Assembly (NCBI RefSeq): GCF_003573695.1
Contig: NC_039368.1
Span: forward strand, 10,191,860 to 10,255,859
DNA from: Papaver somniferum
Taxonomy: Eukaryota; Streptophyta; Magnoliopsida; Ranunculales; Papaveraceae
Length of the DNA stretch: 64,000 nt
Reading direction: 5' to 3'
Shown here: piece after piece, positions 23,175 through 34,053 of the stretch
How the letters are laid out: each line of letters starts with the position of its first letter
Position numbering within the stretch: the stretch's first letter is position 1
The notes under the pieces: model-generated
The model's input: only the letters and a program-made list of their open reading frames with translations
The model's database searches: none
What the model was told of the DNA's origin: nothing
Translations under genes and position numbers: made by a program

Positions 23175-23886
23175 CTAAGCATATCTCCATATCCATTTTG
23201 CTAGCAAAGCCCTGTTTGTAAGCTTAATTTTGCGTATCCCCAATCCCCCTTTCGCTTTCGGTCTACAAATTTTCTTCCATCCCACAGAATGAAATGTTTT
23301 TTTCTCTTGCGTATCACCCCATAAAAAATCTCTACATAATTTCTCTATCTTTTTTGCCACTGTTGCGGGAATAGCAAATAAGGATAAGAAGTAAATTGGG
23401 ATACTAGAGAGAGTGGTATTGATGAGAATAAGCCTTCCTCCTTTTGACATGTATTTTTTCTTCCACAGAGCCAATCTCTTCTGAATCTTTTTGAGAACCG
23501 GATCCCAAATTTGTTGCTGCCTAGCCTTAGCCCCTAAAGGCAAACCAAGGTAGGAGAATGGAAGCGTACCTATAGAGCAGCCTAGGACACTAGCTGCTTG
23601 AGAACCCAAATCCATATCAAGCGCCTCCTTACTGATCACCATAAGGCTACTCTTAGCCAAATTCACTTTGAGTCCAGTAACTGCCTCAAAACACATTAGT
23701 ATAACCTTGAGATTTTCCACTTCTTCAATTTTAGCGTCCACCATTAGTAAAGTATCGTCTGCGAACTGCAAATGCGTGATATTTTCACTTTCTGCACTTA
23801 CTTTGAAGCCTGTGAAGAGTCCCATTCTTTGGCTTGATCTAGCATTTTCGACAACACCTCAGCAGAAACAAGAAGGGTGACAGGGG
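23175..23886 (-). pseudogene. LINE reverse transcriptase, C-terminal half
   Basis: The frame holds the catalytic motif LQFADDTLLM (the YxDD equivalent), then LKVNLAKSSLM, LPFSYLGLPLGA and KGGRLILINTTLSSIPIYF, and ends KWIWRYA. These are the classic palm and thumb landmarks of plant L1-type LINEs. Upstream, up to the insertion point at 23891, the minus strand resumes with DPLSPFLFLL, which completes the RQGDP motif begun at 25413. The two halves form one domain once element D is removed. Confidence 0.87.
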
Positions 23887-23891
23887 ATCAC

Positions 23892-25407
23892 TGATAGACG
23901 CATTTATGTGTCTAATATAGCCCAATTGTATATTGTGTTAGTACCCATTTTTTGTACTTATTATGGCTTTTTATGTCCCTGTAGGTATTTCTGGAGAAAT
24001 AAGCTTTTGCGGCGAAATTGGCTAAAAAAGTGGTTTTTGCTCTCGTGGGAGAAAATTACTATACGGACTCTCACTTTGGATAAGGGGTAACCTAAGGGGT
24101 GACCCATTTCCAGGCATCTGCTAAAGGGACACCAGAACTGGGTAGGGGGAGATCACATTTCTTCACGTTTTCAAATTAATGTTTTGGCAGGAAACTTCAT
24201 GCATGTTTATTGGCAGAGTTGGATTCGATTAATGGACGGTTTCTAAAGAGATTGGGCTGGATGTGAATGGACTAAACAGAGCTGGTACATGTGTTTTGAT
24301 CGATCACATTGGGCTGGAATAGCCGGGAGAAGAAATCAGAGTCCAAATAGGACACGTATGGTTCTGTTTATGTTTCAAAGATTTTTTGAGGAGATTCTGG
24401 GAGAGTTTTACGCTAAAGAAAACTCTACTTGGTCCTGTTCAAGTCTTGGGAGAGTTTTGGGGCAATATAATAGCTCATAAACGCGTACAGGGAGATCAGA
24501 GAGAGATATTCTCTCAACAGCGCAGAGAAGAAAGAGAAAAGAAAAAGTCGGATTCAGTAGAGATTTTTGGGGATTAAAAGACTATATAAGAGTTGGTTCA
24601 AGTCATAGAAGGGTTAGAAACCCTTAGGAGAGAGTTTGGAGTCCAGGAGAGCCGAAACAAAGAAGTTACAGAGAATTGGTGCTGCTGCTGCCATTGAAGA
24701 ACCTGAAGAACACGAAGAACAGACTCGCAGAGTCCGTCGTTCTTCAGCAGTCTTAATTTCAACACCCAATTGTCGTTGTTTTACAACAGCAGAGGCTTGT
24801 ATCGTTTATTTTCAGCCTTTTCCACTTTGTAACAGTGACGCTGTAACATTTATACAGCGTTGCAAACTTCTTTTTACACCATTTTCATCAATAAAAACAC
24901 ATTATTAAGCCATGGATACATCTTATGATTATGTTTTTGGGATGAGGAGCTAAACTCATTAGCCAAGGCGACGGAGGAAGCCATTGTTCCACATTAATTG
25001 GTATAATTCTAATTTTACTATTTATTTGCAATATTATTATTTGATTATTTGCATGGGATTGAATTGAAATATTAGTTCTTATTGAATAGTTGTGAATTAA
25101 TTTGATGAAGCATGCTGGGTTTTAAATACTTTTGATGTTTTATACTCTTTGATTACAACTATTACTTCAAGAATATATTTGAGGCAAATATTAGAATTAT
25201 TTTTAAAGATAGAATTGCATGAATATTATTTAGAGTTTACTATTTATTTGGTCAATGGTGGAATCCTAGTCTTGGTATTTTTCTCCAAAACTTTGAATTA
25301 TTTTATTTAGTTGCCTGTTTAATTTAAATCTATAAAAATTGTTTTCTTCACAAGTCTGAAAAAACCCAGTTTTTACCACTACTACAATCACTTTTGATAA
25401 ACCATCA
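23892..25407 (+). mobile_element. Element D: solo-LTR-like insertion in the LINE, 1.5 kb
   Basis: It starts TGATAGACGCATTTATG and ends AAACCATCA (TG...CA), flanked by ATCAC at 23887-23891 and 25408-25412. Removing it restores the RQGDPLSPF motif of the LINE. A TATA-like box (TATATAAG, 24583-24590) is followed by a leader-like region and an AATAAA signal near 24890, which gives the promoter and polyadenylation layout of an LTR in plus orientation. No internal coding region or second LTR copy is seen. Confidence 0.85.
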
Positions 25408-25412
25408 ATCAC

Positions 25413-25995
25413 CCTGACGAATCCCTCGCGAGCTTTTAAATTTCTCAGTGGACTTCCCATTGATTAAAACCGAGAAATGTGTGGTCTTTAAGCAACCTTG
25501 AATCCACCTTCTCCGTTTAGGACCAAAACCAAATCTATCTTGAATATAATCTAGACACCCCCAGTTCACTCTATCATACGCTTTCTCAATATCAATTTTA
25601 CACACAAACCCCGCTTTTCCTGATCTCAACCTCGAGTCTATGCACTCGTTGGCCACGAGAACACTATCAAGGATATGTTTGTCCTTAACAAACTCACTTT
25701 GACAGTGAGATATAATATCTGGAATCAACACCTTCAATCTGTTTGCTAGAGCTTTAGTAATAACCTTATAAACCCCNNNNNNNNNNNNNNNNNNNNNNNN
25801 NNNNNNNNNNNNNNNNNNNNNNNNNNNNNNNNNNNNNNNNNNNNNNNNNNNNNNNNNNNNNNNNNNNNNNNNNNNNNNNNNNNNNNNNNNNNNNNNNNNN
25901 NNNNNNNNNCTAATAGGTCTGAAGTCTTTAAAAGAAGAAGCTCCCGGTTTCTTTGGTATTAGGCAAATGAATGTGCAATTCAAACGCCAATCCAA
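25413..25995 (-). pseudogene. LINE reverse transcriptase, N-terminal half, containing the assembly gap
   Basis: The minus strand reads WRLNCTFICLIPKKPGASS and KDFRPI, then the gap, then GVYKVITKALANRLK, PDIISHCQSEFVKDKHI, CKIDIEKAYDRVNW (first catalytic Asp) and SRGIRQGD. The order matches the RT finger and palm motifs of plant LINEs. A stop appears directly after GD only because element D was inserted there. Confidence 0.85.
25777..25909. other. Assembly gap, 133 N
   Basis: A run of undetermined bases inside the LINE RT. The flanking residues are FRPI-S(AG.) and G-V-Y-K; the other LINE in this window has FRPLSLIGSVYK, so only about 10 bases should be missing. The frame stays the same on both sides. 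Confidence 0.95.
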
Positions 25996-26822
25996 TCTTC
26001 CCCCATTTTGAAATTCTTTACAACTGCCATAAAATCTCTCTCAATGATATCCCATGTTGCTTTGTAGAATTCATTTGGCATCCCGTCGGGGCCAGGAGAT
26101 TTATTTTGTTTTAGACCTTTAATCACACCTAAAATTTCTTCTTCTTCTTCTATAGGCCGCTCCATGGTTATTCTTTGTTCTTCCGAAATCGAAGGAAAGT
26201 TCAAGTTATCAACTTTCGGCCTCCAGCTCTGGTCTTCAGTATACAGATCTGAATAATATTTCCTCGTTTCATCTTCAATTTCAGCTTGTGAAAAAAAATC
26301 AACATCTCCTACTTGGATTTTATGAATCCAATTTGCCTTCTTTCTACCGTTGGCCACCACATGATAATAAGATGTATTTATTTCGCCATTTGCTATCCAG
26401 TTCACTTTTGCTCTACATTGCCATTTTTGTCTCAATTGATGGGACACCTCCTTATGTTTTCCACACAACTCTATTCTTTCATTATGCTCTGAGATTGATA
26501 GACCGTCCACCTCTTCTTTCCTGTCAAGCCTCAAAATGCCATGTTCATATGAAGCATGCTTTTTCTCTAAACACTTGAACTTCTCTGAGCTCCAAGTTTT
26601 GAGAATTCGCTTTAAGCTCTGAAGTTTCTTCGCAAATACAAAACTAGCCGAACCTTTAAACTGCAAACGATTCCACCAGAACCTTAACACTTCATAAAAT
26701 GAATCTTCCAACAACCAATACTTTTCCATCCTATATGGGGACCTTGCAATTCTCTGAGGACCACATTTTAATGTAATCGGTGCGTGGTCTGACGCCGGCC
26801 TCACCAACACTTCTTGTCTCAT
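25980..26822 (-). pseudogene. LINE ORF2 linker between endonuclease and RT
   Basis: The 280-codon frame begins at the end of the endonuclease domain with the conserved SDHAPITL (catalytic Asp-His pair). The EN-RT linker follows (RFWWNRLQFKGSASF, WIANGEINTSYYHVVANGRKKANWI), and the frame ends with NKSPGPDGMPNEFYKATW, the start of the RT fingers. The frame breaks near 25980, where the next RT segment begins in another frame, so an indel lies there. Confidence 0.85.
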
Positions 26823-27083
26823 ATCTGGATATATATTAATCCATTCTACCGAGAAAAGAAATCTATCCTACCTAGTTAAAGTGGGATTGAATTTCTTACT
26901 TGTCCAAGTGTATTTGCCTCCACGGAGCGGAAGATCTACCAAATTTGCCTTGTTGATAAATTTGTTGAACTGCTTCATATCCTTCGTTCTTGAAGTTGGC
27001 TTATTTATCTCCTCCGTCAGTCTAATACAATTAAAATCACCACCTGGAATCCAAGGGTAGTTCCAATTTTGCAATATTTGCAT
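26823..27083 (-). pseudogene. LINE endonuclease, C-terminal fragment
   Basis: The fragment reads WIPGGDFNCIRLTEE (the GDFN motif of AP-type endonucleases) and LVDLPLRGGKYTWTSKK, then a TAG stop in NPTLTR*DRFL just before the linker. The catalytic N-terminal half of the domain is missing because the LINE is truncated here at about 27083. Confidence 0.8.
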
Positions 27084-27518
27084 ATGATTGATGTTTGTTT
27101 TTTGCTTTTTGCTTCAGTGGTCTGTAATTTTGCAATATTTGTCCGTATTTAATGTTATATTTTCTGCCAAAAGAAAAATACACTGGACAAATGTAATCTT
27201 AACCGTAACGATATGTCAGCAAATTTAATTTGAGGTATCCAGACCCTCAAACTTCGTAAAGAAATTAAATAACACCACCAAGAGGATTTTATTGTAAATG
27301 AAGATAATTGGTAAGGCAAGATTTGAAGTCAGCCACCCAAAGTAGCACCAAATCTACCTTAGTGATGAGTACATTCGCACAAGATCAAGAACGGATCAAA
27401 TACAGAGTTACATGCTAGTGAAATTTGAATACTATAGATAAACCAAAGCCCTACCAAATTGCGAGTGTCAGACTTATAAAATCCCTCCCAAACATGGATC
27501 ATCTTTTATAAATATTAA

Positions 27519-27686
27519 ACTTTGCACAAATTCGCATTAAGAAGCCGAGCAAGCCTTTGATCACTAATTTAAATAATCAAGATTTGTAATGAGAAAATAT
27601 TCTTCAATTAAAATCAAACAGTTACCTGTTATTGTGGCATCATGCCGACCACCAGGGGAAATGGTTACCTAATTTCCTTTATCCTT
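27519..27686. repeat. Direct duplication, copy 1
   Basis: About 168 bp, matching 27812-27980 with scattered differences. It begins ACTTTGCACAAATTCGCAT and ends near TTTCCTTTATCC. It includes most of the exon-like segment described for this region. Confidence 0.75.
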
Positions 27687-27811
27687 CATAGTCCCAACGA
27701 CATACTTTCCCTGTATCTGAAATATCAGGAAGACAAATGCATAAGGGTGGTATCTAATTTTTATAGTCTCCCCTTATTAAGTGTGTTGCAGTGGTAGATC
27801 TCCAGATAGCG

Positions 27812-27980
27812 AACTTTGCACAAATCTGCATGAAGAAGCCAAGCAAGCTTTTGATCACTAATTTAAATAACCAAGATTTTTACCGAGAAAGTATTTGTCA
27901 ATTAAAATCAAATAATTACCTTTTATTGTGGCATATGCCGACAACCACGGGAAATCGTTACCTAATTGCCTTTCTCCTCC
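27812..27980. repeat. Direct duplication, copy 2
   Basis: Second copy of 27519-27686, 293 bp further on. It keeps the GGTAATTATTTGATTTTA donor-side sequence on the minus strand, so an exon with its intron edges seems to have been duplicated. Confidence 0.75.
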
Positions 27981-29330
27981 ATTGCCTCAATGACTCACTT
28001 GAACAATAGAAATTTGTGTATCTGTACCTTATTTTTTATTAATTTCAGAAAATGTTATAAGTAATACAATTTATATTCACATAAGCTAAGCATAAGTGAA
28101 TATTAAACCATATAGAAATATGCCTCATGTTTCACTTTTGTTCCATTACGATGTCTCCTTTCAATAAATTTATTGCTGTGAGCCTCATGTTTTGACAAAC
28201 ACCTAATATGCCTCATGTTTTGACAGCCTAATTTTGTATTAATACATCCATCATACTGTTTGAGTTTGTCCTTTTTTGTGACAAAAACAGGTCAATCACT
28301 TAGCCAATCATATATTGCCTCGTGTTTACACTGTAATTGCTTTCATAAGTGTGCACCAAAAGAACATTTCATAGCAGGTCTTTTTCAAAATGAATCAGAA
28401 AACAAAAAAGAGAGAAAAGAAGAGATAGTGATCTAGTCTTTTTTATAACTGTATTCCATTTTCTTTAGGCAGATGGAACAATACCTGTGATAGAAATTTA
28501 GAAGCGCTACTGATTTAGTCATTTTTACAAAGACCTGCGTGCATGACTTGGTGTAGGCAGAGATAAATTTTGAATGTACTTTTGACCCTCCACAATTTCT
28601 CAGCAATCAACAACAATAAAACATGTATACATCCATTCATTCTAATCCTTCACTGAAACATTTCAAAGTTAAAAATCATTTAATCTTTTATATGTAATAT
28701 AAACCAAAAGACGGCCATTACCTTTTACTTACACAGGAAACATATATGCAACTAATCTTTAGGACCCTGCAAAACATGGTTGGCAATTTTACATGCGAAT
28801 AGTGTCTATCGCATATTACTACTCATGAGTTTAATTTCAAACATGTTTAGTAAAAGGAACAACTACATTTCCAGGAGAGGAAATAAACTGGATTTTAAAG
28901 AAAGCTCACTTGCGCAAACACAAACGGAGTTGTATAGGGGCAGGGATATGGAAGATGAAGAAATCATATACGCGTATATTATTCCATTAAACTGCAATAA
29001 CACACAAAATATCACAATTAAATTAGCATCCACGAAACCCGACCTGGAGCCTAAACAAAAATCTACAAACAATGCAAAATCCAAATCAAACCATACATAT
29101 GAGCCCTAATTTCTTCTCGATTCAAACCCTAACACCAATTGCGGCAGACAAACATCTTCTTCCTAAGCAACAACTTCCTGTAACAAATTCAATTAAAACC
29201 CCTCTCAAATCTCTAATTTCTTCGTTAATTTCCGACAATCACTGCAGATTCTCGATCGTTGTTGTTAACTGCTATCTTCTTCACAACGAAAACCAAAACT
29301 GAGAAGCTTTAAAAAAAAATACAGCGTACG

Positions 29331-30520
29331 GGAATAAGAATGTGAAAATGGTATCTCAGTTAGGGTTAGATTTGGATGGAAGTATTGTAAGTATTGCGTG
29401 TAAACCAAGTGTAAGTAATTAGTTAGGTGTAAATCCACACAAGTGTTGTATACCCACGTTTTCGCTAACAGCGTTATAAACGGTCCGTTAAATACAGGTG
29501 TAAACAGAATGTAATTCAGTTTTAATGTTTCGACCAATAGAGTCCCGCCACTTCTCATCACCAGAAATGCTCTGTGTGAAAGTTTTTAATTTGATGGGGG
29601 TGTCATACCCACCGTGCGACGTGGGAGCTCATATGACTTAGCGTTTTAGAAGAGGGGAGATGTCCTTTGTATGATGGGCTTTACAAATATCCTTATCAGA
29701 CAATAAATATACCCCTCTTCTTCTATAAGCCCATCAGGGATCCATTAATATTCTTTTTGTTTCCACAAATATTCTCCCCACACAATAAATCATGTTTATT
29801 CTTTTCTTTTCAGATCTAATATATCTCTCCATTTACCACCTCCTCCGCTATTACCAACCGCTTCAGTTCTCCATCGCTGCTACCAGTACCACCACCATCT
29901 CTTATGCCACCGCCGTAACCAACACTATTAGCACCACCATCTCCATCGTCACAACCATCACCATCGTTTCTCCACCTCCTAATAAATCGATTAGATCGAT
30001 TTTCACCCAAATCAGTTTCTACCACCGTGAATAAATTGATAACCCTAGTCGGTTTGTACTTTGACAATCCAGAAAGAGGCATTTTCGTAGTCGGGAGGAT
30101 AAATAGAAAGAGATCTCCGTCGGAGTTCACTTTCAGATTCACAAATCGAGATTGATAAGTGTCATTATTCTTCTTCTTGTTCTCGTTTCATCACTGATTT
30201 CCAATATCATATTCAGATTCAGGAGATCGGGAAGATTTGATTTTAGTTTTTTATGGATTCAAAAAACTGTGGAGATCGAGAGATCTAATTCCAATCAGGG
30301 ACGGAGCTGTTAGTTAGTTTACTGGGTCCATGGAGCCACCCAAATTCTCAAAAAAAAATCCAATTAGTATTGGATGTTTTACTTTGAAACGTGTCAGAGA
30401 GAAGAAAATAGCCGTCGAGAAGCTGGGAAAAGACGAAACGGTTAGGGTATTCCTTTACCCTTTTATCGAAAACCGTAAAAAATAAGAGAAGTTCATCTTA
30501 ACCTACTCTACTCTCATCCC
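29331..30520. other. Unassigned DNA
   Basis: A Thr/Ile-rich open frame at 29792-30034 is built from ACCACCATC-type repeats and is unlikely to be a gene. The rest has no recognisable feature. Confidence 0.35.
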
Positions 30521-30830
30521 CAACTTAAACAGATATTTGAATCGGCATGGGAGAACAACAAGATAGTGAACCTACCGCCGACCTCCAATTAAAATTCATA
30601 ACAACCGGGCAAACCCTCTTAGAATGGAACAAACAAACATTTGGTCACCTACCTACCTTGATTAAAAAATCAACAGCGAAGATAAAACACGCACAACACC
30701 AGTGCGCAATCCAATCGGGCACCAACCAAGAACAATGGCTAAATCAAGAAAATAGCTTAGAATAGATCACTCAGATCTCTACAGTACCATGCAACGTACT
30801 GGAAACTTATCAACTAAAATATGGGTGTGT
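30521..30830 (+). mobile_element. LINE ORF2 fragment interrupted by element E
   Basis: The text LKQIFESAWE, then in the next frame LEWNKQTFGHLPTLIKK, matches the Trp-Asn-Lys-x-x-Phe-Gly landmark between endonuclease and RT of L1-type LINEs. A YWKL segment follows just before element E begins at 30831. The remainder is not found downstream, because the far side of E is truncated. Confidence 0.5.
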
Positions 30831-31009
30831 TGATGGTGGTTTTTAACTTAGGGTTAAAATCGTAAAACTGTACAACTGACATGACGTCACTATGACCATT
30901 AGCACATTTATTGAAACGATCAGCATGCCTACGTAAGAATTACCAGGTTAACTTTTTTTTTATGTGTCATGTTCCACGGCAGAACCCTTAACATTGACCG
31001 ATATCATCT

Positions 31010-31560
31010 ATGTCAAACCCTAATTCTCATGCTACCGCGCCAAGGCATGCCAACCATGCTAGCCGCACCACTGTGCCAATGGCAAACCATGCCAGCCACA
31101 TCTCCGCGCCAAGGCATGCCAACCATACCAGCCGCACCACTGTGCCAGTGGCAAACCATGCCAGCCACATCTCCACACCAAGGCATACCAACCACGCTAG
31201 CCGCACCATGCGCCAATGGTATGCCAAACCCTTGGCCCCACCATGCCAAGCCAACCGCACCTTGCCTTGGCCCCAATCATGCTAGCCGCACCATGCACCA
31301 ATGGCATGTCAAACCCTTGGCCCCACCATGCCAAGCCAACCGCGCCTTGCCTTGGCCCCAACCATGATAGCCGCACCATGCGCCAATGGCATGCCAAACC
31401 CTTGGCCCCGCCATGCCAAGCCAATCGCACCTTGCCTTGGCCCCACCATGCCAAGTCATCCGTATCAAACCCTTGGCCCCACTATGCCAAGCCATCCGTG
31501 CCATTGGCCTTGGCCCCACCATGTCGGCCTTCCCCATGCGGCTACCAAAACGAGGCGTGC
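31010..31560. repeat. GC-rich minisatellite, about 85 bp period, in the E LTR
   Basis: CTTGGCCCCACCATGCCAAGCC-type units recur. AAACCCTTGGCCCC occurs near 31226, 31311 and 31396, i.e. every 85 bp, preceded by a related shorter unit built on CCAAGGCATGCCAACCATGC. The same array is in the 3' LTR (38280-38880). Confidence 0.8.
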
Positions 31561-31579
31561 GGAGATAAACGGACACCCT

Positions 31580-32440
31580 TCCATCCTTGATGCAAATCCT
31601 AGCCATCCAAGGTCGCCAAACAACGCATGGTAACCTTTGGCCCAAAACCCTAGTTTTGGCCACGCCAAACCGCGCCAAGGCGTTCCATGCCACATGTGCC
31701 AATGGCATGCCAACAACCTTGCCGCGCCACACCATGCCGGCCTTCCCTATGTGGATACCAAAACGAAGGCGTGAGACGATCAACGGCCACCCTTCCATCC
31801 TAGATGTAAATCCTAGCCGTCCAAGGTCGCCAAACAACGCATGGTAACTTTTGGCCCAAAACCCTACTTTTGGACGCGCCAAGGCATGCCATGCCACATG
31901 TGCCAATGGCATGCCAACCACCTTCCCGCACCATACCATGTCGGCCTTTCCTATGCGGCTACCATAAAGAAGGCGTGCGACGATTAACGGCCACCCTTTC
32001 ATCGTGGATGCAAATCCTAGCCGTCCAAGGTCGCCAAACAGCGCATGGTAACCTTTGGTCCAAAATCCTAGTTTTGACCATGCCAAACCGTGCCAAGGCG
32101 TGCCCTGCCACATGTGCCAATGGCATGCAAACCACCTTGCCGCACCATACCATGTCGGCCTTCCCTATGCGGCTACCAAAACGAAGGCATGCGATGATCA
32201 ACGGCCACTCTTCCATCCTGGATGCAAATCCTAGCCGTCCAAGGTCACCAAACAACACATGGTAACCTTTGGCTCAAAACCCTAGTTTTGGCCACGCAAA
32301 ACAACGCCAAGGCATGCCATGCCACATGTGCCAAATGGCATGCCAATCACCTTGCCGCATCATACCATGCCGACCTTCCCTAAGGGCTACCAAAACGAAG
32401 GCCTGCAACAATCAATGACCATTTTTTCATCTAAGATGCA
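31580..32440. repeat. Tandem repeat of about 204-214 bp in the E LTR, 4 copies
   Basis: The anchor TGCAAATCCTAGCCGTCCAAGG recurs at about 31591, 31805, 32009 and 32223, with a diverged fifth copy near 32435. Each unit also carries GGTAACCTTTGGCCCAAAACCCTAG and CAACGGCCACCCTTCC. The truncated 3' LTR has three copies (38942, 39146, 39358). Confidence 0.85.
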
Positions 32441-33369
32441 GATTTCACCCGTCCCAGGTTACCAGCTAACGCATGACAACCTTTGGCCCTAGTTTGGTCG
32501 CGCCTAAACAAAGCCAAAACCCTAACTTTTGGACGTGCCTAAACTGGGCCACATTAAATCCATACTGATCATACTTTCATGCCACTGGCTACCAAACGAA
32601 ACGTTGCAATAATCAACGGCTACCTTTCTCTTAAGATGCAAAATCTCGACCGTTGAAGGTTACCACCGATCCGGCAAGTCTCCCAAGCTCAACTTTCCAG
32701 ACAACAACATGCTACATGTTTTCCACGAAAACACTCGAGATATCAACACATGTCACAAACTGGGGGATGCTCATTGGGTATTGGTTTGGCGGTTTACAGC
32801 GTGCGGCGTACAGTACGCTCGTTATAAGAAAGTGTCATAAGGATGAGGCGGTTAGTAATACAGGGAGTAATGGCGAAACGCTTTTTTTATGGAACATCAA
32901 TTCCAAGCGTTACCGGTTACCACTTCCTCCCATTTACTCACCTGTTTTCCATTTCTTAATGAGACCAGAGTACGTTTCACTTCGACTTGTATAAATAGGC
33001 ATTACCTATTTCTACCGAACAACAAGTTCTAGTCAGGAGCATACAACACTCAGAAAATGTTTGCTAGCTTTCCCATATGTTAGCTTCCCACTTTCTGACA
33101 CAAGTCACAAAACAAATACTCTTCCAGAATCAACTATTTTGGTCTCAACACTCTCTTCGCTTCCCTCCCCAAAACCAACCCTTCTCCTCCTCTTTGTGAC
33201 CGAAGCAAGTATGGAACGGCCATTTCTTGGTTTAGGCCGGATTTGTACAGATTGATCTCTCGAATCTAAAGTACTCCCTTGCAGTACATTGTTTAGGGTT
33301 TAGACTCATTTCTCACCCATACGCCCGAAATTACTGAAATCAGCAGAAACCGTTTTCATCCTCAAACAA

Positions 33370-33386
33370 TTGGCGACAACAGTGGG
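33370..33386 (+). promoter_or_regulatory. Primer-binding-site-like sequence of element E
   Basis: TTGGCGACAACAGTGGG begins one base after the LTR end at 33368. TGGCGA at this spot fits plant LTR elements; the cognate tRNA was not determined. Confidence 0.6.
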
Positions 33387-34053
33387 AGATTGATCTTTTG
33401 GTTACAATGTTAATTTTCGACCATCGATATCATGCTTCGACCCAGACATCAAGGCGGTAGAAGCAGGCGATCCGCTCAGGGATCGACGACTCAGTCACCA
33501 GACGACCCGATTATCAGTCTTGACACGGCGAGGGATGACTGGGGACTTCATAGAGGTTAAAAGCGAACGATCCAACCAGGGATCGACGACTCGATTATCA
33601 GAAGAGACGACTGCGGACTTACCACAATCACGGCGGTGCCTCCCGTAAAACTTGGTCTTACACCCGGAAGATTCCCTTTTCATCAGGATACCTGAAATAC
33701 CGAGTAAGTCTTACCTAGACAAAATACATGGTTTTATATTTCAAGTTTTCATGGGAATGATAAAACCGATATCCATGTTATGTTTCACCCCATATCATCT
33801 ACCGACACGCAACGCTCACGGTTCCATGGTTTTCCTGGGACGTTTGCGTCACTTGCAATGGTAACCAAGACAACATCATTCCCAAAACAATCCATTCCAA
33901 AACAATTCATTCCAAAAGAATAATCCAAAACCCTCAAGGTAACATTTGTCTATCAACACAAAAATCCAGGAAATCAAAACCATAAACTAGGCGTTTCATT
34001 TTCCTTTCAAAAAAAAAACCCTAAAAAAAGAAGTTCAGAAGACAGAAATACAT
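33387..34053 (+). other. Leader region of element E
   Basis: No open gag-like frame is present. Short direct words (AGGGATCGACGACTC) occur near 33477 and 33577. The antisense gene ends at 34054. Confidence 0.45.

Larger units (their letters stand above)
22281..27083 (-). mobile_element. L1-type LINE, 5'-truncated, split by element D
   Basis: On the minus strand the order is the end of the endonuclease (27083-26823), the linker and RT N-terminus (26822-25413), RT C-terminus (23886-23175) and a zf-RVT cysteine domain (23060-22293). This is ORF2 of a plant L1-type non-LTR retrotransposon. The start of ORF2 and all of ORF1 are absent, as is usual after incomplete reverse transcription. No poly-A tail is visible at the low-coordinate end. 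The solo-LTR-like element D (23892-25407) separates the two RT halves, and an assembly gap lies at 25777-25909. Confidence 0.88.
27084..29330. other. Decayed, probably minus-strand exon-bearing region
   Basis: No intact protein is present. The minus strand near 29320-29080 looks like a plant 5' leader (AGGGTTTGAATCGAGAAG and similar) and several TTNCAG or GTA splice-like junctions follow. At about 27717-27629 the minus strand has a TTTCAG acceptor, an exon reading GKYVVGTMKDKG and, after one stop, TISPGGRHDATIT, then a GTAACT donor. I do not recognise the family. This could be a host gene remnant cut off by the LINE. Confidence 0.3.
30831..33368 (+). repeat. 5' LTR of element E
   Basis: About 2538 bp, TGATGG...CAAACA. 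It holds a perfect TGACGTCA palindrome at 30882-30889 (repeated in the 3' LTR at 38129-38136), two families of internal minisatellites, and a TATA box (TATAAATAGG, 32990-32999). The GC-rich minisatellite region makes many long artefactual frames on both strands. Confidence 0.8.

Noticed and set aside
29792..30142. Thr/Ile-rich plus-strand frame and Gly/Asp-rich minus-strand frame
   Set aside because: Both arise from ACC/ATC trinucleotide-like repeats; no domain or splice structure supports a gene.
31010..32265. Long frames on both strands, up to 278 codons, rich in Trp, His, Pro and Met
   Set aside because: They follow the period of the E LTR minisatellites and show internal repetition only. 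There is no start context or conserved domain.
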